64,000 nt of DNA from positions 21,950 to 85,949 of the forward strand of contig SWBL01000226.1 in assembly GCA_024195585.1 (NCBI GenBank). The letters are read 5' to 3'. Source of the stretch: Aureobasidium sp. EXF-3400 (Eukaryota; Ascomycota; Dothideomycetes; Dothideales; Saccotheciaceae). Positions 1 through 9,818 of this stretch are shown here, in pieces; position 1 is the stretch's first letter; every line of letters begins with the position of its first letter. The notes below the pieces were generated by a model. That model ran no database searches, was not told where the DNA came from, and worked only from the letters and a program-made list of their open reading frames with translations. The position numbers were made by a program, and so were the translations under genes.

Positions 1-835
1 CCTCGCTCAGAACATTGCTCAGGCATGTATCTTGCTCATCGGCCTCGTTTTCAAGGATCTCGACGACCTCTCCGTCTTCCCCATTTCGCCTGTCGAGATC
101 ATGTGGATCATCATGGTCACCAGTTCGTTCCCTGACATGGGCTTGAGTTTCGAAGAAGCCGTTCCTGATGTCATGCGCCGTCCCCCTCAAAGTCTCAAGC
201 GTGGTGTCTTCACCTTTGAGGTTCTCCTAGACATGCTTGTCTATGGTCTCTGGGTCGCAGCACTTTGTTTATGCTCTTTCTGCCTCGTCCTCTACGGATT
301 CGAAGATGGCAACATCGGTCGCATCCCTGCCACTGGTTGTAACGCCTCTTGGTCTCCCGAGTGTGATGTCGTCTTCCGTGCCCGCTCAACCTGCTTTGCT
401 ACGCTGACTTGGTTCTCGCTTTTCCTCGCCTGGGAGGTGATCGACCCCCGTCGCAGCTTCTTCCGAATGAAGCCCGACTCCGATCGCCACTTCACTCAAT
501 GGATGTTTGACGTCTGGCGCAACAAGTTCCTGTTCACCGCCGTTATCGTTGGCTTTGTCCTCATCTTCCCCATTCTTTACATCCCTGTGATCAACCACGA
601 TGTCTTCCGTCACACTGGTATCTCATGGGAGTGGGGTATTGTCTTCATCGCCACTCTTATCTTCTTCATCGGTATCGAGTCTTGGAAGTGGGCCAAGCGC
701 ATCTACTTCCGCCATCAGGCAGCAAAGGCTGGACCCGAGGCTCAAGATATCGAGACTGCCATATTTGGCAAGTACATGCGCGATCTCACACCTGTTGGCA
801 GCTGGTCGAACTCCACTATGAAGGAAGAAGTATGA
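1..835 (+). CDS. ENA-type Na+/K+ exporting P-type ATPase, C-terminal part
   Basis: Partial gene entering from the left edge; the frame is open from base 2 and ends in TGA at 833-835, giving 277 residues. The sequence matches the C-terminal membrane domain of fungal ENA (P-type IID) sodium/potassium efflux ATPases: the FPISPVEIMWIIMVTSSFPDMG block, the MRRPP block, the TCFATLTW...AWEVIDPRRSFFRM block, then three further hydrophobic segments. The phosphorylation and ATP-binding domains lie outside the window. ENA pumps sit in the plasma membrane and extrude Na+ or K+ at high salt or alkaline pH. No intron is seen in this part. The C-terminus is short and polar (ends MKEEV). Family assignment is firm; direct cation preference cannot be read from this fragment. 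Confidence 0.93.
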   Translation, partial: LAQNIAQACILLIGLVFKDLDDLSVFPISPVEIMWIIMVTSSFPDMGLSFEEAVPDVMRRPPQSLKRGVFTFEVLLDMLVYGLWVAALCLCSFCLVLYGFEDGNIGRIPATGCNASWSPECDVVFRARSTCFATLTWFSLFLAWEVIDPRRSFFRMKPDSDRHFTQWMFDVWRNKFLFTAVIVGFVLIFPILYIPVINHDVFRHTGISWEWGIVFIATLIFFIGIESWKWAKRIYFRHQAAKAGPEAQDIETAIFGKYMRDLTPVGSWSNSTMKEEV

Positions 836-1205
836 ATTCAATTCACTCTGTACGCGATGATGACCTTCGATGTTTTGTCTGAAAAGCAGACTTTGTTTAT
901 TCACCTTTTAGTCTCGCGACTTTACCTAATACTCTATTTAGCGATTTCTTTTCTATCTCTCTTCAAAACATGTGGATGGATATACAGTATATAAGAACTG
1001 CAAGATGTTCAACCAACAAATGAAACCTATTAATCAACTCAATGCTCCTTTCCAATGTAGTGAATGAATCTTGTGACAAGTTCAAGCATGGCTTCCGGAC
1101 CAGCCGGACCCCAATATACTCACCATCTCCTAACTCTAACTCTGATGTGTAGCTTCGAACCCAACATCTTCTTAGCATGTCGTGGCTTTATTTTCAGTCA
1201 CCAGT
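836..1205. other. Intergenic, convergent 3' region
   Basis: Lies between the ENA ATPase stop and the 3' end of the minus-strand hypothetical gene. AT-rich stretches fit two facing 3' UTRs. No gene is seen. Confidence 0.5.
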
Positions 1206-2156
1206 TTACGCCGTTTTCCCTGTAGTGTACAAGCCCAGAACCTCATCGAGCTCAACACTGAGCTCAGAGAAAACTTTGAGCTGAAGCGAGTTGTCAGCCA
1301 AAATGACGTGTGACGATTTCCTTTTGGCCCAACGGTCGTGGAGGGCGTCTGGGAGAGGGATGTAGCTATGGCCGGGAATGCTTTCAACAGGGGTACGTAG
1401 TCCGACAGTCAAGTCAGGTTCAGATGAACACGAGGGCCCGGTGGGACGAAATGTGCCATCTTTATGGTGGTGTGGCGTCAGTGGAGCAATAGGCTGTTGG
1501 AAGAGGTTGGTCGGAGTTATAGCCAGGTGTCTCGCTCTTGGAGACTTACTGTGAGGTCTTTTTCTTCGCTCGGAGATCTTTGGGAGAGGCGCTGATGGCG
1601 GTGACGGCGGTGACGGTGGCGGTGGCAGTAGGATACCATGATATGGACGGCTAGACGTTGCTCGAGACGGCTCCTGGTATCCATTACCTGAGAGTCCTGG
1701 TGCATCGGTACTGCTTTATTTGACGTTAGGTCTAGGATTAGTCCTGGTTTTGATAGTACAAGTACGGAGAGGCTGAACCTCGATCCAAGATTGCTGAAAT
1801 GGAGGATGGCACGAGAGTGGCATCTCCGACTGCTTCCTCTTGGTTATTCCAGGGTAATGGTTGGGTGGGGGTTCTCTTGACAATCCCTCGCTCTTACATA
1901 GATCCACGAAACTGCCTGGAACAGGTAATGAGATCGTTGGTCGGCCGGTTGTGCTCCAGGGAATTTCGTGCGGTAGAAGTGGCAGAGGTTTGTTGATTGT
2001 CTCGTTGGTAGGCAGGGGATTGTCAGTCTGTAGAGATGATCTAACACTGATCTTGCTTATACGCTGTGCAAGTATGTTGAGTGAATTATGCATAGTGAAC
2101 GTTGCTGTGTCAATGTGCGATGATGTTAACTTCTTGTTCGTTGAGGAAAGAACCAC
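1206..2156 (-). CDS. Hypothetical proline-rich protein, probable two-exon gene
   Basis: Two long stretches in the same minus-strand frame are separated by a single TAA at 1716-1718. A 69-nt intron (1697-1765, GTACTT...CACCAG, CTAAC inside) removes the stop and keeps the frame. Exons 2156-1766 and 1696-1206 then give 293 residues (an internal ATG at 2093 is an alternative start). The N-terminal half is Ser/Thr/Pro-rich with a PLPLLP motif. The middle has a run of Pro and Ser. The last 80 residues look folded, with a hydrophobic stretch around VILADN and ELDEVLGLY. I do not recognise a family. The splice choice is inferred; a decayed gene is the alternative. Confidence 0.4.
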
Positions 2157-2827
2157 CTATTTGAACTAAACGGGACGTTGTTGTAATATCAGCATGTACT
2201 CCAATTGACGAGCGAACTACACAAAGACATTGTTAATGGACAAAGAAGTTGAGACAAAGTCATCCCGCAGTCTTGATTGAACATGTTGAGTGCTAAATTT
2301 TAGAAGACAACTGAAAGTCCTGAAGACATAGGATGGATGTCTGATCGTAACCTCCCCATGTGCTGAATTCTGTCACTCTCCTGCTCTCATGACAACACAT
2401 CCGCGGCGCTGAAGCCATCAAAATGCAGAGTCCTTTCTAGATGGTGGTAAAGTTAATAGAGAGTCGATAACTTTATGGCTCTCAGCGGAGACTTCCTTTC
2501 TGTCAAACGAACTGTGCATTTCTATAGCTGTCCGCGTGACATAATGCACACGGGGAGGAAAGGGTTTCGATTGATCCAGTTGCTCCGGCTGAAGTGGCGG
2601 GCTTCTGTTGGCAACGTGTGACGGACAACGCTACGTTGCCAACGACAAGCATATAAACATCTCGACGCTGCGCGCAACGATTCCAATCCAAGACACCAAC
2701 CAAGACAACTCGCTACATCTGATGCGTCTCCCGTCTGCGACACCATCATCAACTGAGGGTGGAGTGACGGAGGCGCGTTGAAAGTTGACTCACAAGCAAT
2801 AGGCACGATCTCTCATCGACTCATGCA
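2157..2827. other. Intergenic, divergent promoters
   Basis: Lies between a minus-strand hypothetical gene and the plus-strand F-box-like gene, so both promoters should be here. No coding sequence is supported; the short ORFs are chance. Confidence 0.4.
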
Positions 2828-4096
2828 ATGGAGCGCACACAGGAGCTGCCTTTTCGCGGCCTTCCTAGAGAGTTGCGAGATATGATCTGGAGATACGCTT
2901 TGGCTGTCGACCACGTCCACTTCCGAAAGCTATCAGTGTCAGAGAAGCCAGATGTTGGATGCCTTAGGATTCCTCATCTTCATTCACCTCTCAGTCGCTT
3001 GAACGACACTCGCTGCGATCCACTCCACCTGAGATTATTCTTAACCAACAAACAGATGTATGCAGAAACCTCTCGTGTCTTCTACTCGAGCAATGAGTTC
3101 ACCACGGATGTCATGAGCCTCACCCACTCCAAATTCAACGCCAACATCAGACGCAATGTCCGCCGTGTGCGCCTGGAGACTCGACCCTGGCAAGCCATCG
3201 TCCAAAGATACACACCACCATTACGCGACATCCATTTGTCTTTTACTAGCCACAGGATTGAGCTTCTTACCATCACAATGCCCGCTGAGCCGTCGGCCTT
3301 TTCCGTACTCGTCAAGGGCGAGAACTTGGCTATCACACCGTCTCTCGCTGTGGACCTTGTCGACTGCATGCTAAGAGGTTATGTCAAGCGCATTCGCCTG
3401 GTTTATCCTACTCCTACCGATCTTGTTCATCCTAGGCAGTTTCAGACGATCAAAGTTATGCGTAGAGGCAAAGCTGCTGTTACTGGAGACCTGGGGCGTA
3501 TACTCAACACGGCCTGGTGGAATGCTGACAGGAGATCATATGCCGAGGTACTGTATAACCTTCGAGACGTTCCCAAGAAGTTCTTCATGACCAGGTTCGA
3601 AGATTCTCACTGCTATTTGAGATTACCACCTCGCAACGCCGTGGTTCTGCTCAGTCGGTACAAGGACGAACCAATCGAGAAGCATACAGTCCCACGTCCC
3701 AGAGTGTGCATCGTCAGCCTGAATACCCACCTCAAGCGAAGACTTCCCTGGAACCCTAACAGTTTCGATCCAAGACCCGACAAGATCCCTCGCCTGAAGC
3801 TACCAACTTTCCTCGCCTTTTCGGAAAGTCGTTCGCGCAACATGCCTCAAAGTGCTGTGCAAGAAAGATTCAAGGGACGGTCGAACGAGATCCGCCGCCT
3901 TGTGAACGATCGCGGACCTCCTTTGGTTCGGATAACACGAGAGGCTTACCGCTGGCAGCAACAATCAATTTTCGGTATATCAATAACGTTCGTCCCCTGC
4001 TGCACACAGCGTAGGTTGAATCGTGAGCACAATCGCCGGCCTAACTTTCAGAACTGCTCCATTTCTGCTTCTCTGCAGAACTCCCTTCGTGCGTGA
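2828..4096 (+). CDS. F-box-like (2EXR/DUF7730-type) domain protein
   Basis: A single open frame of 422 residues. Residues about 8-30 carry the motif FRGLPRELRDMIWRYAL, typical of the F-box-like domain that opens many fungal proteins of the 2EXR/DUF7730 type, followed by the usual LFLTNKQMYAETSRVFYSSNEF block. In such proteins the domain may recruit a Skp1-Cullin ligase, but partner and substrate are unknown. The rest is basic, with no membrane segment. The last 40 residues look unlike the rest. A possible intron 3975-4078 (GTATAT...CTGCAG, CTAAC at 4041) would replace them with a short tail ending at a TAA a little further downstream. The start was chosen because the F-box follows within eight residues. 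Confidence 0.75.
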   Translation: MERTQELPFRGLPRELRDMIWRYALAVDHVHFRKLSVSEKPDVGCLRIPHLHSPLSRLNDTRCDPLHLRLFLTNKQMYAETSRVFYSSNEFTTDVMSLTHSKFNANIRRNVRRVRLETRPWQAIVQRYTPPLRDIHLSFTSHRIELLTITMPAEPSAFSVLVKGENLAITPSLAVDLVDCMLRGYVKRIRLVYPTPTDLVHPRQFQTIKVMRRGKAAVTGDLGRILNTAWWNADRRSYAEVLYNLRDVPKKFFMTRFEDSHCYLRLPPRNAVVLLSRYKDEPIEKHTVPRPRVCIVSLNTHLKRRLPWNPNSFDPRPDKIPRLKLPTFLAFSESRSRNMPQSAVQERFKGRSNEIRRLVNDRGPPLVRITREAYRWQQQSIFGISITFVPCCTQRRLNREHNRRPNFQNCSISASLQNSLRA

Positions 4097-4436
4097 GTTG
4101 GAAAGATTGGTAAGCAGGTTACAACATGAAAGCGCGAATTTCAAGGTCGAGAGGATTGGATAGAAAATACCACGACAATATCGACTAACATCGAACAGTG
4201 TTCACAATCAAATATGAACTCTCTACAACTGAGATAAAACTGCTCAGTATAGCGAAAGTACTGGTGGTGTGTACAGGTTCTCTGCAGGATAATCAAGCGA
4301 GCTGCAAACTAGGAATCTTGCACTGGATAGAGCAAGAGCGACCATCACCTGCAACATGCCGTATTGATACAACTTTTGTTACTCTCTTATCGAAATGAAA
4401 AATCCCCTCACTATCATCCTCTGATCCTTTGTGCTT
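4097..4436. other. Intergenic, convergent 3' region
   Basis: Lies between the F-box-like gene and the 3' end of the four-TM protein gene. I see no gene or RNA here. Confidence 0.4.
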
Positions 4437-5254
4437 TTACTTAATCCGTGGACTATCGGTCGAACCTGTAGTAGCGACATCGACGCTCTTGGTAATAATG
4501 ACCAACTCTTCATCATATGTTGGTTCAGGCTGAGGTGCAGCAACGGCATCCTGAATGCTCTGGACCAAGAGCAGAAGATGGACAATGAAAAGTGGGATAG
4601 CGGCGTAAGAGGAGAATTGCTAGTTCTCATGTCAGTAAACATTAAAAGAGGAAATTGGAAGGTGCATTCGTGGAGAATTGTGTGTGGAAAGGCAGAGCGA
4701 AGGCAGAGAAGGAACAAATAACAACATACACTTTCCCGACACAAAGGCCCAAAGTTCTCGGGTGCACCCACGGCGCCTTTCCAACGACATGTCCAAGTCT
4801 GAATGGTATCCGACTTGCTAGGTGCGCCAGCGTTGGCCACAGCAGGCATGATGATGGCAATGAGTGCTGCCACTGCCGCCGCTGCCATACACACCACTGT
4901 CGCCCACTTGATCATCTTGTTCTAGTTTCTGATCAGTCTACCATCCACATATTCAAAATGTCAGACGATGCTTACCTTCTTCTCAGTCTTATTTCCAGCC
5001 ACAACCAACCCCATAGAAATGACGTCGACAGCGAAAACGATACAAGAAGTTGTTATGGTAGCGAGGAGACCATGGGTGTTGAAGTGGGCGTGCCAGATGG
5101 GTAGCCACCATGGGTTTGATGCGTGTTCCTCTCGGAAGATGGAGAGAATATGAGTCGAGATGACGAGGGAGGATAGAGCTATGCAGATACTGAGAGTCAA
5201 GAGGAGGAGGGGTGATCGGGTGATTGGTCGGATGGCCATGGTTGTGTTTTGCAA
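4437..5254 (-). CDS. Small four-TM membrane protein, three exons
   Basis: Exons 5254-4976, 4915-4730 and 4619-4437 give 215 residues. Intron 1 starts GTAAGC and may end at either of two acceptors 6 nt apart. Intron 2 is 4620-4729 (GTATGT...CTAG). All junctions are in phase 0. Four hydrophobic segments are visible: SPLLLLTLSICIALSSLVIS, then one beginning HGLLATITTSC, the Ala-rich stretch just after MIKWATVVCM, and IPLFIVHLLLLVQ. The tail is acidic (PEPTYDEELVIITK). The layout resembles fungal MARVEL-like proteins, but I cannot name a family. The protein is probably in the plasma membrane or endomembranes. Without splicing the third TM exon would run into an unlikely Ser/Leu-rich tail, which supports intron 2. 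Confidence 0.7.
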
Positions 5255-5992
5255 ATGTTTGATAGAAAAGGCAGGTGATTTTCGCCAGAGAAAGTGTAAA
5301 GTTTTGTTCCGGTGGTGATTATTGAGAAGTAAATCAAAATGAGGAAGAAATGTTGTTTCGGGGATTCAGTGCTTGCAAGGAAATGGTACGAATCTCAGGT
5401 TCGACACAAGGCCGCGACCTACTCTCTCTTATGCTTCAGAACAATCGTACTTGCCCTTCATCATAAAGCCACCATAGCCGCTGGAAGTAGGAGTGCAGTA
5501 GCGGTATTGTTGGTACAATTATGCTTCATGTGCTCTGGTTGGCTGTTCGAGCCGCTCAGTTCACAAAGGAAAAGCTACGTACCGCGTTTCAGATCTTCAT
5601 ACCCATCTATAAGATACATAATGTCAGTTCAGAATGTGTTTCGCTAGGAGTGCGTGGTGGGACTTCTGGGCGCTTAGAAGATGTGGGAGGTGGGCGGTTG
5701 GCGTGACCCCAAGAATAGCAACTCCAAAGCAGCGATGGTTGGAACATGTCGAAATGTTCAAGAGTCGATAAGAACTTGGGATGGCAAAATAAGGTAAAAG
5801 ATCTGTAAGGATATCGTAAACTGTATGTACATTCTAAAATCGCTGATAATGAACTCCCATCGCTATTTTCAAGCCCCGTGACGCCTGTCCTGTTCGACCG
5901 CTGTGTTAAGACCCCATAGAAAAAGAGAATCAGAATGCTGTGTAATGCAAGAGATAACCAACGCCAAGCTGTTGTGAACGATGCTCATGCGA
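5255..5992. other. Intergenic
   Basis: Upstream of the four-TM gene and downstream of the PAF-acetylhydrolase-like gene (both minus strand). Short ORFs here show no recognisable protein. Confidence 0.4.
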
Positions 5993-7573
5993 CTACATGT
6001 CCATGCCCTCGCTATCGTCGGAAGGCTTCTGTTTCTTGTCCTGCTCGATCGATATGCCAGCGTTACTGTTGTCGGCATCCGATACAGCAACTCTGACCCA
6101 ACCCTTGACAGTCTCTTGTCCAGTCTTACTTGGCTTCAGAATTGTCTCCTCCTTCTCGCCTTCAAGATTCTTCTCGCCGACATCCGCAACCTCAATGTCC
6201 ATATCCCTAAGGACTTGCAGCATGGCGCGAGTGTTCAACAGAAGTAATCTCTCTGGGTCCTCGGTCTTCAGCAACTTGCTGGTGAGGAAAGGGAATAGCA
6301 CACCGAAGTCGGATTGCGAAAAGTGTTGGCTGGTGGCCGGGTAAAATAGGTGTGGCTTGGGTCCAGAGAAGTTTTTCGGCGGTGCAATGGTGCGACGCAC
6401 GTCATTGAAGTTGCCAGTCCACTTGAAGAAGGCTTGCGACATGATGCTGAGGATGTTCTTACCGCCGATTGAAGAGTCTGCGTATGATGGCATGGGACGC
6501 TCCAGAAGCCATGATTGTGTTGGGCTGCGAAGTGGCAGAGTCCAAAGATCGAGTAACAGTACGGGAGAAGCAGAAGTAACTTGGCGAGTTAAGAGAGGGT
6601 CGGTCGGAACAATGAGTGGAGAATGAGCGTTCTGGGGTCGTTCTTTGGCATAGAAGATGGACTTGACGAACTGAACCGTCGTACATGCTCCCATACTGTG
6701 GCCTGCGAAAGTTATCTTGCCAGGTGTGTGCACGTCGAGTTGACCAGCAAATCTCGACAAGACCTCGACTCGCTCCTTCTTGGTGTGGGCAAAGTTGTCG
6801 TCCAAGTTGTTCACCTTCTCGCCCTGATCAATCTTGAGTAGTGCAGCATGAATCAAAGAAGTTTCGTAGCATCTGATACGCAATTGCTTGTCTCTTGCAG
6901 CGTAGACTTCTGGAGCTGGCGAGTGGGAGATTTTGATTTCGTCGACGACTTTGGCGGGAGTGTCGGCGGTGGCACGGATATGTTGAACGGGCGAACTGCC
7001 GTCTCGGTGGTCCATAGCAATAACGACAAGACCGTAAGAAGCCATAGATCCACAAACGTGCGAATATAGATTACGATTTCCAGCGAGACCGTGGGAGAAG
7101 ATCATGACAGGCCATCTCTTATTGGTGGTGGGTGGGGCGAGGAGCGGAGCATTACGCTGGGCGGGTATGGAGATGTAGTAGAGGATGGTTGGAAAGTAGG
7201 AGAAGAAGTCGGAGGCACGAGAGCCAGCACCAAGGAGACGGGCGAAAGCCGAGAGGTTGGGGCGCTGTGGCGAAGGGATCCATCTCACGGGCCTGGCGCT
7301 CTCTTTTTGGTTCTGGCAAGGGTAGAAGATACGGAAGGAGACGGTAGGAGCAGCGTCGGCAGGGGCTGCGGCGGTGGAAGGCAAGTCGGCGGTAGGGATC
7401 TCGACGTCGACAGTACCGACAGTATGAGGGCCAGGATATTCTGGGAATGCCGGGGTCGGGTTCAGGCGAGAGAGAAAGGCCACCATGGTGACGGAGGTCG
7501 AGACCAGAGTAACGTAGGAGATAAGGCGATAGCAGATATGAAGAGCAGCAGGTGGGAAAGAGAATTGCAGCAA
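5993..7573 (-). CDS. Platelet-activating factor acetylhydrolase-like phospholipase A2
   Basis: An intronless frame of 526 residues of the PAF-acetylhydrolase (isoform II) alpha/beta-hydrolase family, which hydrolyses short or oxidised sn-2 acyl groups of phospholipids. It shows the family order PGPHTVGTVDVEIP near the N-terminus, FRIFYPC, the oxyanion-hole block WPVMIFSHGLAGNRNLYS, a MDHRDGSSP block, and the nucleophile elbow ITFAGHSMGACT with Ser at about residue 293. The C-terminal His is probably in SQHFSQSDFG. A hydrophobic stretch at residues 5-30 could be a signal or anchor. The C-terminal 80 residues are charged and probably disordered. Substrate is inferred from the family only. Confidence 0.88.
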   Translation of the reverse strand: MLQFSFPPAALHICYRLISYVTLVSTSVTMVAFLSRLNPTPAFPEYPGPHTVGTVDVEIPTADLPSTAAAPADAAPTVSFRIFYPCQNQKESARPVRWIPSPQRPNLSAFARLLGAGSRASDFFSYFPTILYYISIPAQRNAPLLAPPTTNKRWPVMIFSHGLAGNRNLYSHVCGSMASYGLVVIAMDHRDGSSPVQHIRATADTPAKVVDEIKISHSPAPEVYAARDKQLRIRCYETSLIHAALLKIDQGEKVNNLDDNFAHTKKERVEVLSRFAGQLDVHTPGKITFAGHSMGACTTVQFVKSIFYAKERPQNAHSPLIVPTDPLLTRQVTSASPVLLLDLWTLPLRSPTQSWLLERPMPSYADSSIGGKNILSIMSQAFFKWTGNFNDVRRTIAPPKNFSGPKPHLFYPATSQHFSQSDFGVLFPFLTSKLLKTEDPERLLLLNTRAMLQVLRDMDIEVADVGEKNLEGEKEETILKPSKTGQETVKGWVRVAVSDADNSNAGISIEQDKKQKPSDDSEGMDM

Positions 7574-8446
7574 GCAGACTAGGGAATGAGGATAGAAGTG
7601 AATTGGAAAAGCAGGATGGGCTTTGTTTGAAAAGACATGTGAAAGATGGACTTAGCGCACACGAGACCACTTACCCGATCAAACATGACTTCATCGGAGA
7701 TGCCGCCTTGGCAACGGATCTGTAAAGACTTTATGCCGATATGATGTCGAGATGTCGACGACACCAACTTGTAACATGCTTCTGCCATGTTTAGTGCCCC
7801 TAGGCTTCAGATGACCCGAGGGATGCAACCAACCATGATTGATTTGCTTCTCCCGTAACAAGACCTTGTGCATTGCTTGTTCGGAACGCGAGCACGCGAC
7901 AGCTCAGGGCCGAGCCACGTCACGTTCGGTAAAGACTCAATCGCAATCCGGTCATCTCAAAGATAAGTCGCAGCAGTCAAGATACGTTGCTGAGAAGAGA
8001 TACAGCGTTCCGTTGCGAAACGCAAAAGAGAAAGACGAGGGCGAGAAGTTGAAGCTGGAGCTCTCTCCTCATGGACAGGTAACGGCGATATCCGAGAAGT
8101 TTGGCGCCCACGTGAAGGCCGCCGACGCTCTTTCAACAAAAGTCTGGGGCTTGAAACAGGCCACCGCAATTTGGCCTATCGAATCTCCTTGAAGACGCCC
8201 TTTGTTATTGCATCTTAGCATATCTGACCGCTTGCCCTGCTTTTGCATTTTACGACACATGACCACTCCTACATCATACTCGACCACCTGACACCCATAG
8301 CCATCCAACACCACGTCTCTTCGATATCCAGCGTCCACGTGAAAGCGCAACACCCCCGGCCAACAATCCTCTTATCTCCGAGTCCCCAAAGGTCACACCA
8401 ACACCACCAACCCTGCCAAACATAGCAAGTACACACGACCGCAGTC
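7574..8446. other. Intergenic, divergent promoters
   Basis: Lies between the PAF-acetylhydrolase-like gene (minus) and the Rab GTPase gene (plus). A 117-codon ORF at 7839-8192 has no recognisable content and is treated as chance. The CA-rich stretch just before 8447 fits a Rab 5' leader. Confidence 0.45.
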
Positions 8447-9442
8447 ATGCCGCGACAACGACGTCCTTCAAACGCTTCGACTACAACACCCGACAGCTCC
8501 CTCCCGCCAGAGTCTGAGCTCGGCTCCATGTACGACTATCTCGCAAAGATCATCCTCCTTGGTCCCTCATCAGCCGGGAAATCCTGTCTCCTGCATCGCT
8601 TCGTCAACTCTTCCTGGCGCATCCTCTCCTCCCAAACCATCGGCGTCGAATTCGCTACCAAAATCGTAAAAGTCGGCGACGGCAACCGCAGGAAGAGAAT
8701 AAAGCTGCAACTCTGGGATACTGCTGGCACCGAACGCTTCAGGAGTGTGAGCAGGAGTTACTATCGTGGTGCTGCTGGCGCAATCTTGGTCTACGACATC
8801 ACGAACAGGGATAGTTTTGCGCAATTGGGCACATTCTTGAACGACGCCCGCGCTCTGGCGAGTCCGCATTTGACGCTACTGCTGGCGGGTAATAAGGCCG
8901 ACCTTGCCGATCCTGTCGACAGTGATGCAGAGAGCGACGACGAATTCGAAGAGAGCGGTACTCTTTCACCGCCGTTCGGCCAGACACCTTCAAGCTACGA
9001 CTCGCGCAGGTTCGACAGCATCGCCTCTAGAGGCACCATACCACGAGGTGGTAACGGCGCACGCGCTACCTTTGCCCCCGATGGCCGACAAGTCTCGTCC
9101 ACCCAAGCGACACAATGGGCGACCACACAAACCATTCCCCTTGCTGTAGAGGTATCAGCCTTCAATGGTGATGGTGTGGACGAGCTGTTCAACCGTCTTG
9201 CTCGCATGATTCTGGCAAAGATTGAACTGGGCGAGATCGATCCCGATGACCCGCTTTCTGGCATCCAGTACGGCGACAGTTTATCCTGGGCTGTCGATGA
9301 TGGAGGAAGCAGTATCAAGAGCGGCATGGATGGTCCGAGAAGACGGAGAAAGAGAGCGGGTACAGGTCAGTGGGCTTCCGGCCTGCGTGAATGGGAAGAG
9401 GTCTTTAGACTTGATGGACCCAGACGAAGAGGCTGCTGTTAG
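8447..9442 (+). CDS. Rab4/Ypt4-type small GTPase with a long insertion
   Basis: An intronless frame of 331 residues. All G motifs are present: G1 GPSSAGKS, switch I with SSQTIGVEFATK, G3 WDTAGTERF, G4 NKAD, G5 EVSAFNGDG. RabF-type residues YYRGAAGAILVYD follow switch II. The C-terminus RRRGCC is a double-cysteine prenylation signal. The LAKIILLGPSSAGKSCLLHRF start fits the Rab4/Ypt4 group, which acts in endosomal recycling. Between G4 and G5 lies an insertion of about 70 residues, acidic and then Ser/Gly-rich, which typical Rabs lack. A second disordered, basic stretch precedes the CC box. Rab family is certain; the Rab4 subgroup is inferred from sequence feel. Confidence 0.92.
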   Translation: MPRQRRPSNASTTTPDSSLPPESELGSMYDYLAKIILLGPSSAGKSCLLHRFVNSSWRILSSQTIGVEFATKIVKVGDGNRRKRIKLQLWDTAGTERFRSVSRSYYRGAAGAILVYDITNRDSFAQLGTFLNDARALASPHLTLLLAGNKADLADPVDSDAESDDEFEESGTLSPPFGQTPSSYDSRRFDSIASRGTIPRGGNGARATFAPDGRQVSSTQATQWATTQTIPLAVEVSAFNGDGVDELFNRLARMILAKIELGEIDPDDPLSGIQYGDSLSWAVDDGGSSIKSGMDGPRRRRKRAGTGQWASGLREWEEVFRLDGPRRRGCC

Positions 9443-9818
9443 TTTCACTGCCCCTCGTGGTCCCGTCTTGGGAGATTTTCATTTGTCACACCTTCGGTTC
9501 GTTGGACTGGATCCAGAACACAAGGAATAGAGCGACAGAGTGAGCGCACGATATCGCGTTTGATACGCATACACAGCGGGAAAGGTACACCGAGAACTTT
9601 CAATAATGTTAATTTTAATTTTAGCCCATGGTGGCATCTTCTTTTGAACGCCAACGGCCAACAGATCTTATCCTTGTCTCTGATGTGAAATAATTGTTGC
9701 CCTTGTCGTTTCTGCTCTATGTCAATGAAATGAACCACGCTCTGCCGCGCTGAGGGTTGAGGACGATGTGTTTGGTGGTAGCACCTCGTACCAAAACGAA
9801 TGTGTTGCTGTAACATCA
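9443..9818. other. Intergenic, convergent 3' region
   Basis: Lies between the 3' ends of the Rab gene and APC10. AT-rich patches fit polyadenylation zones. No gene is seen. Confidence 0.45.

Noticed and set aside
7839..8192. 117-codon plus-strand ORF
   Set aside because: No domain, no supporting splice structure, lies in the PAF-AH/Rab promoter region.
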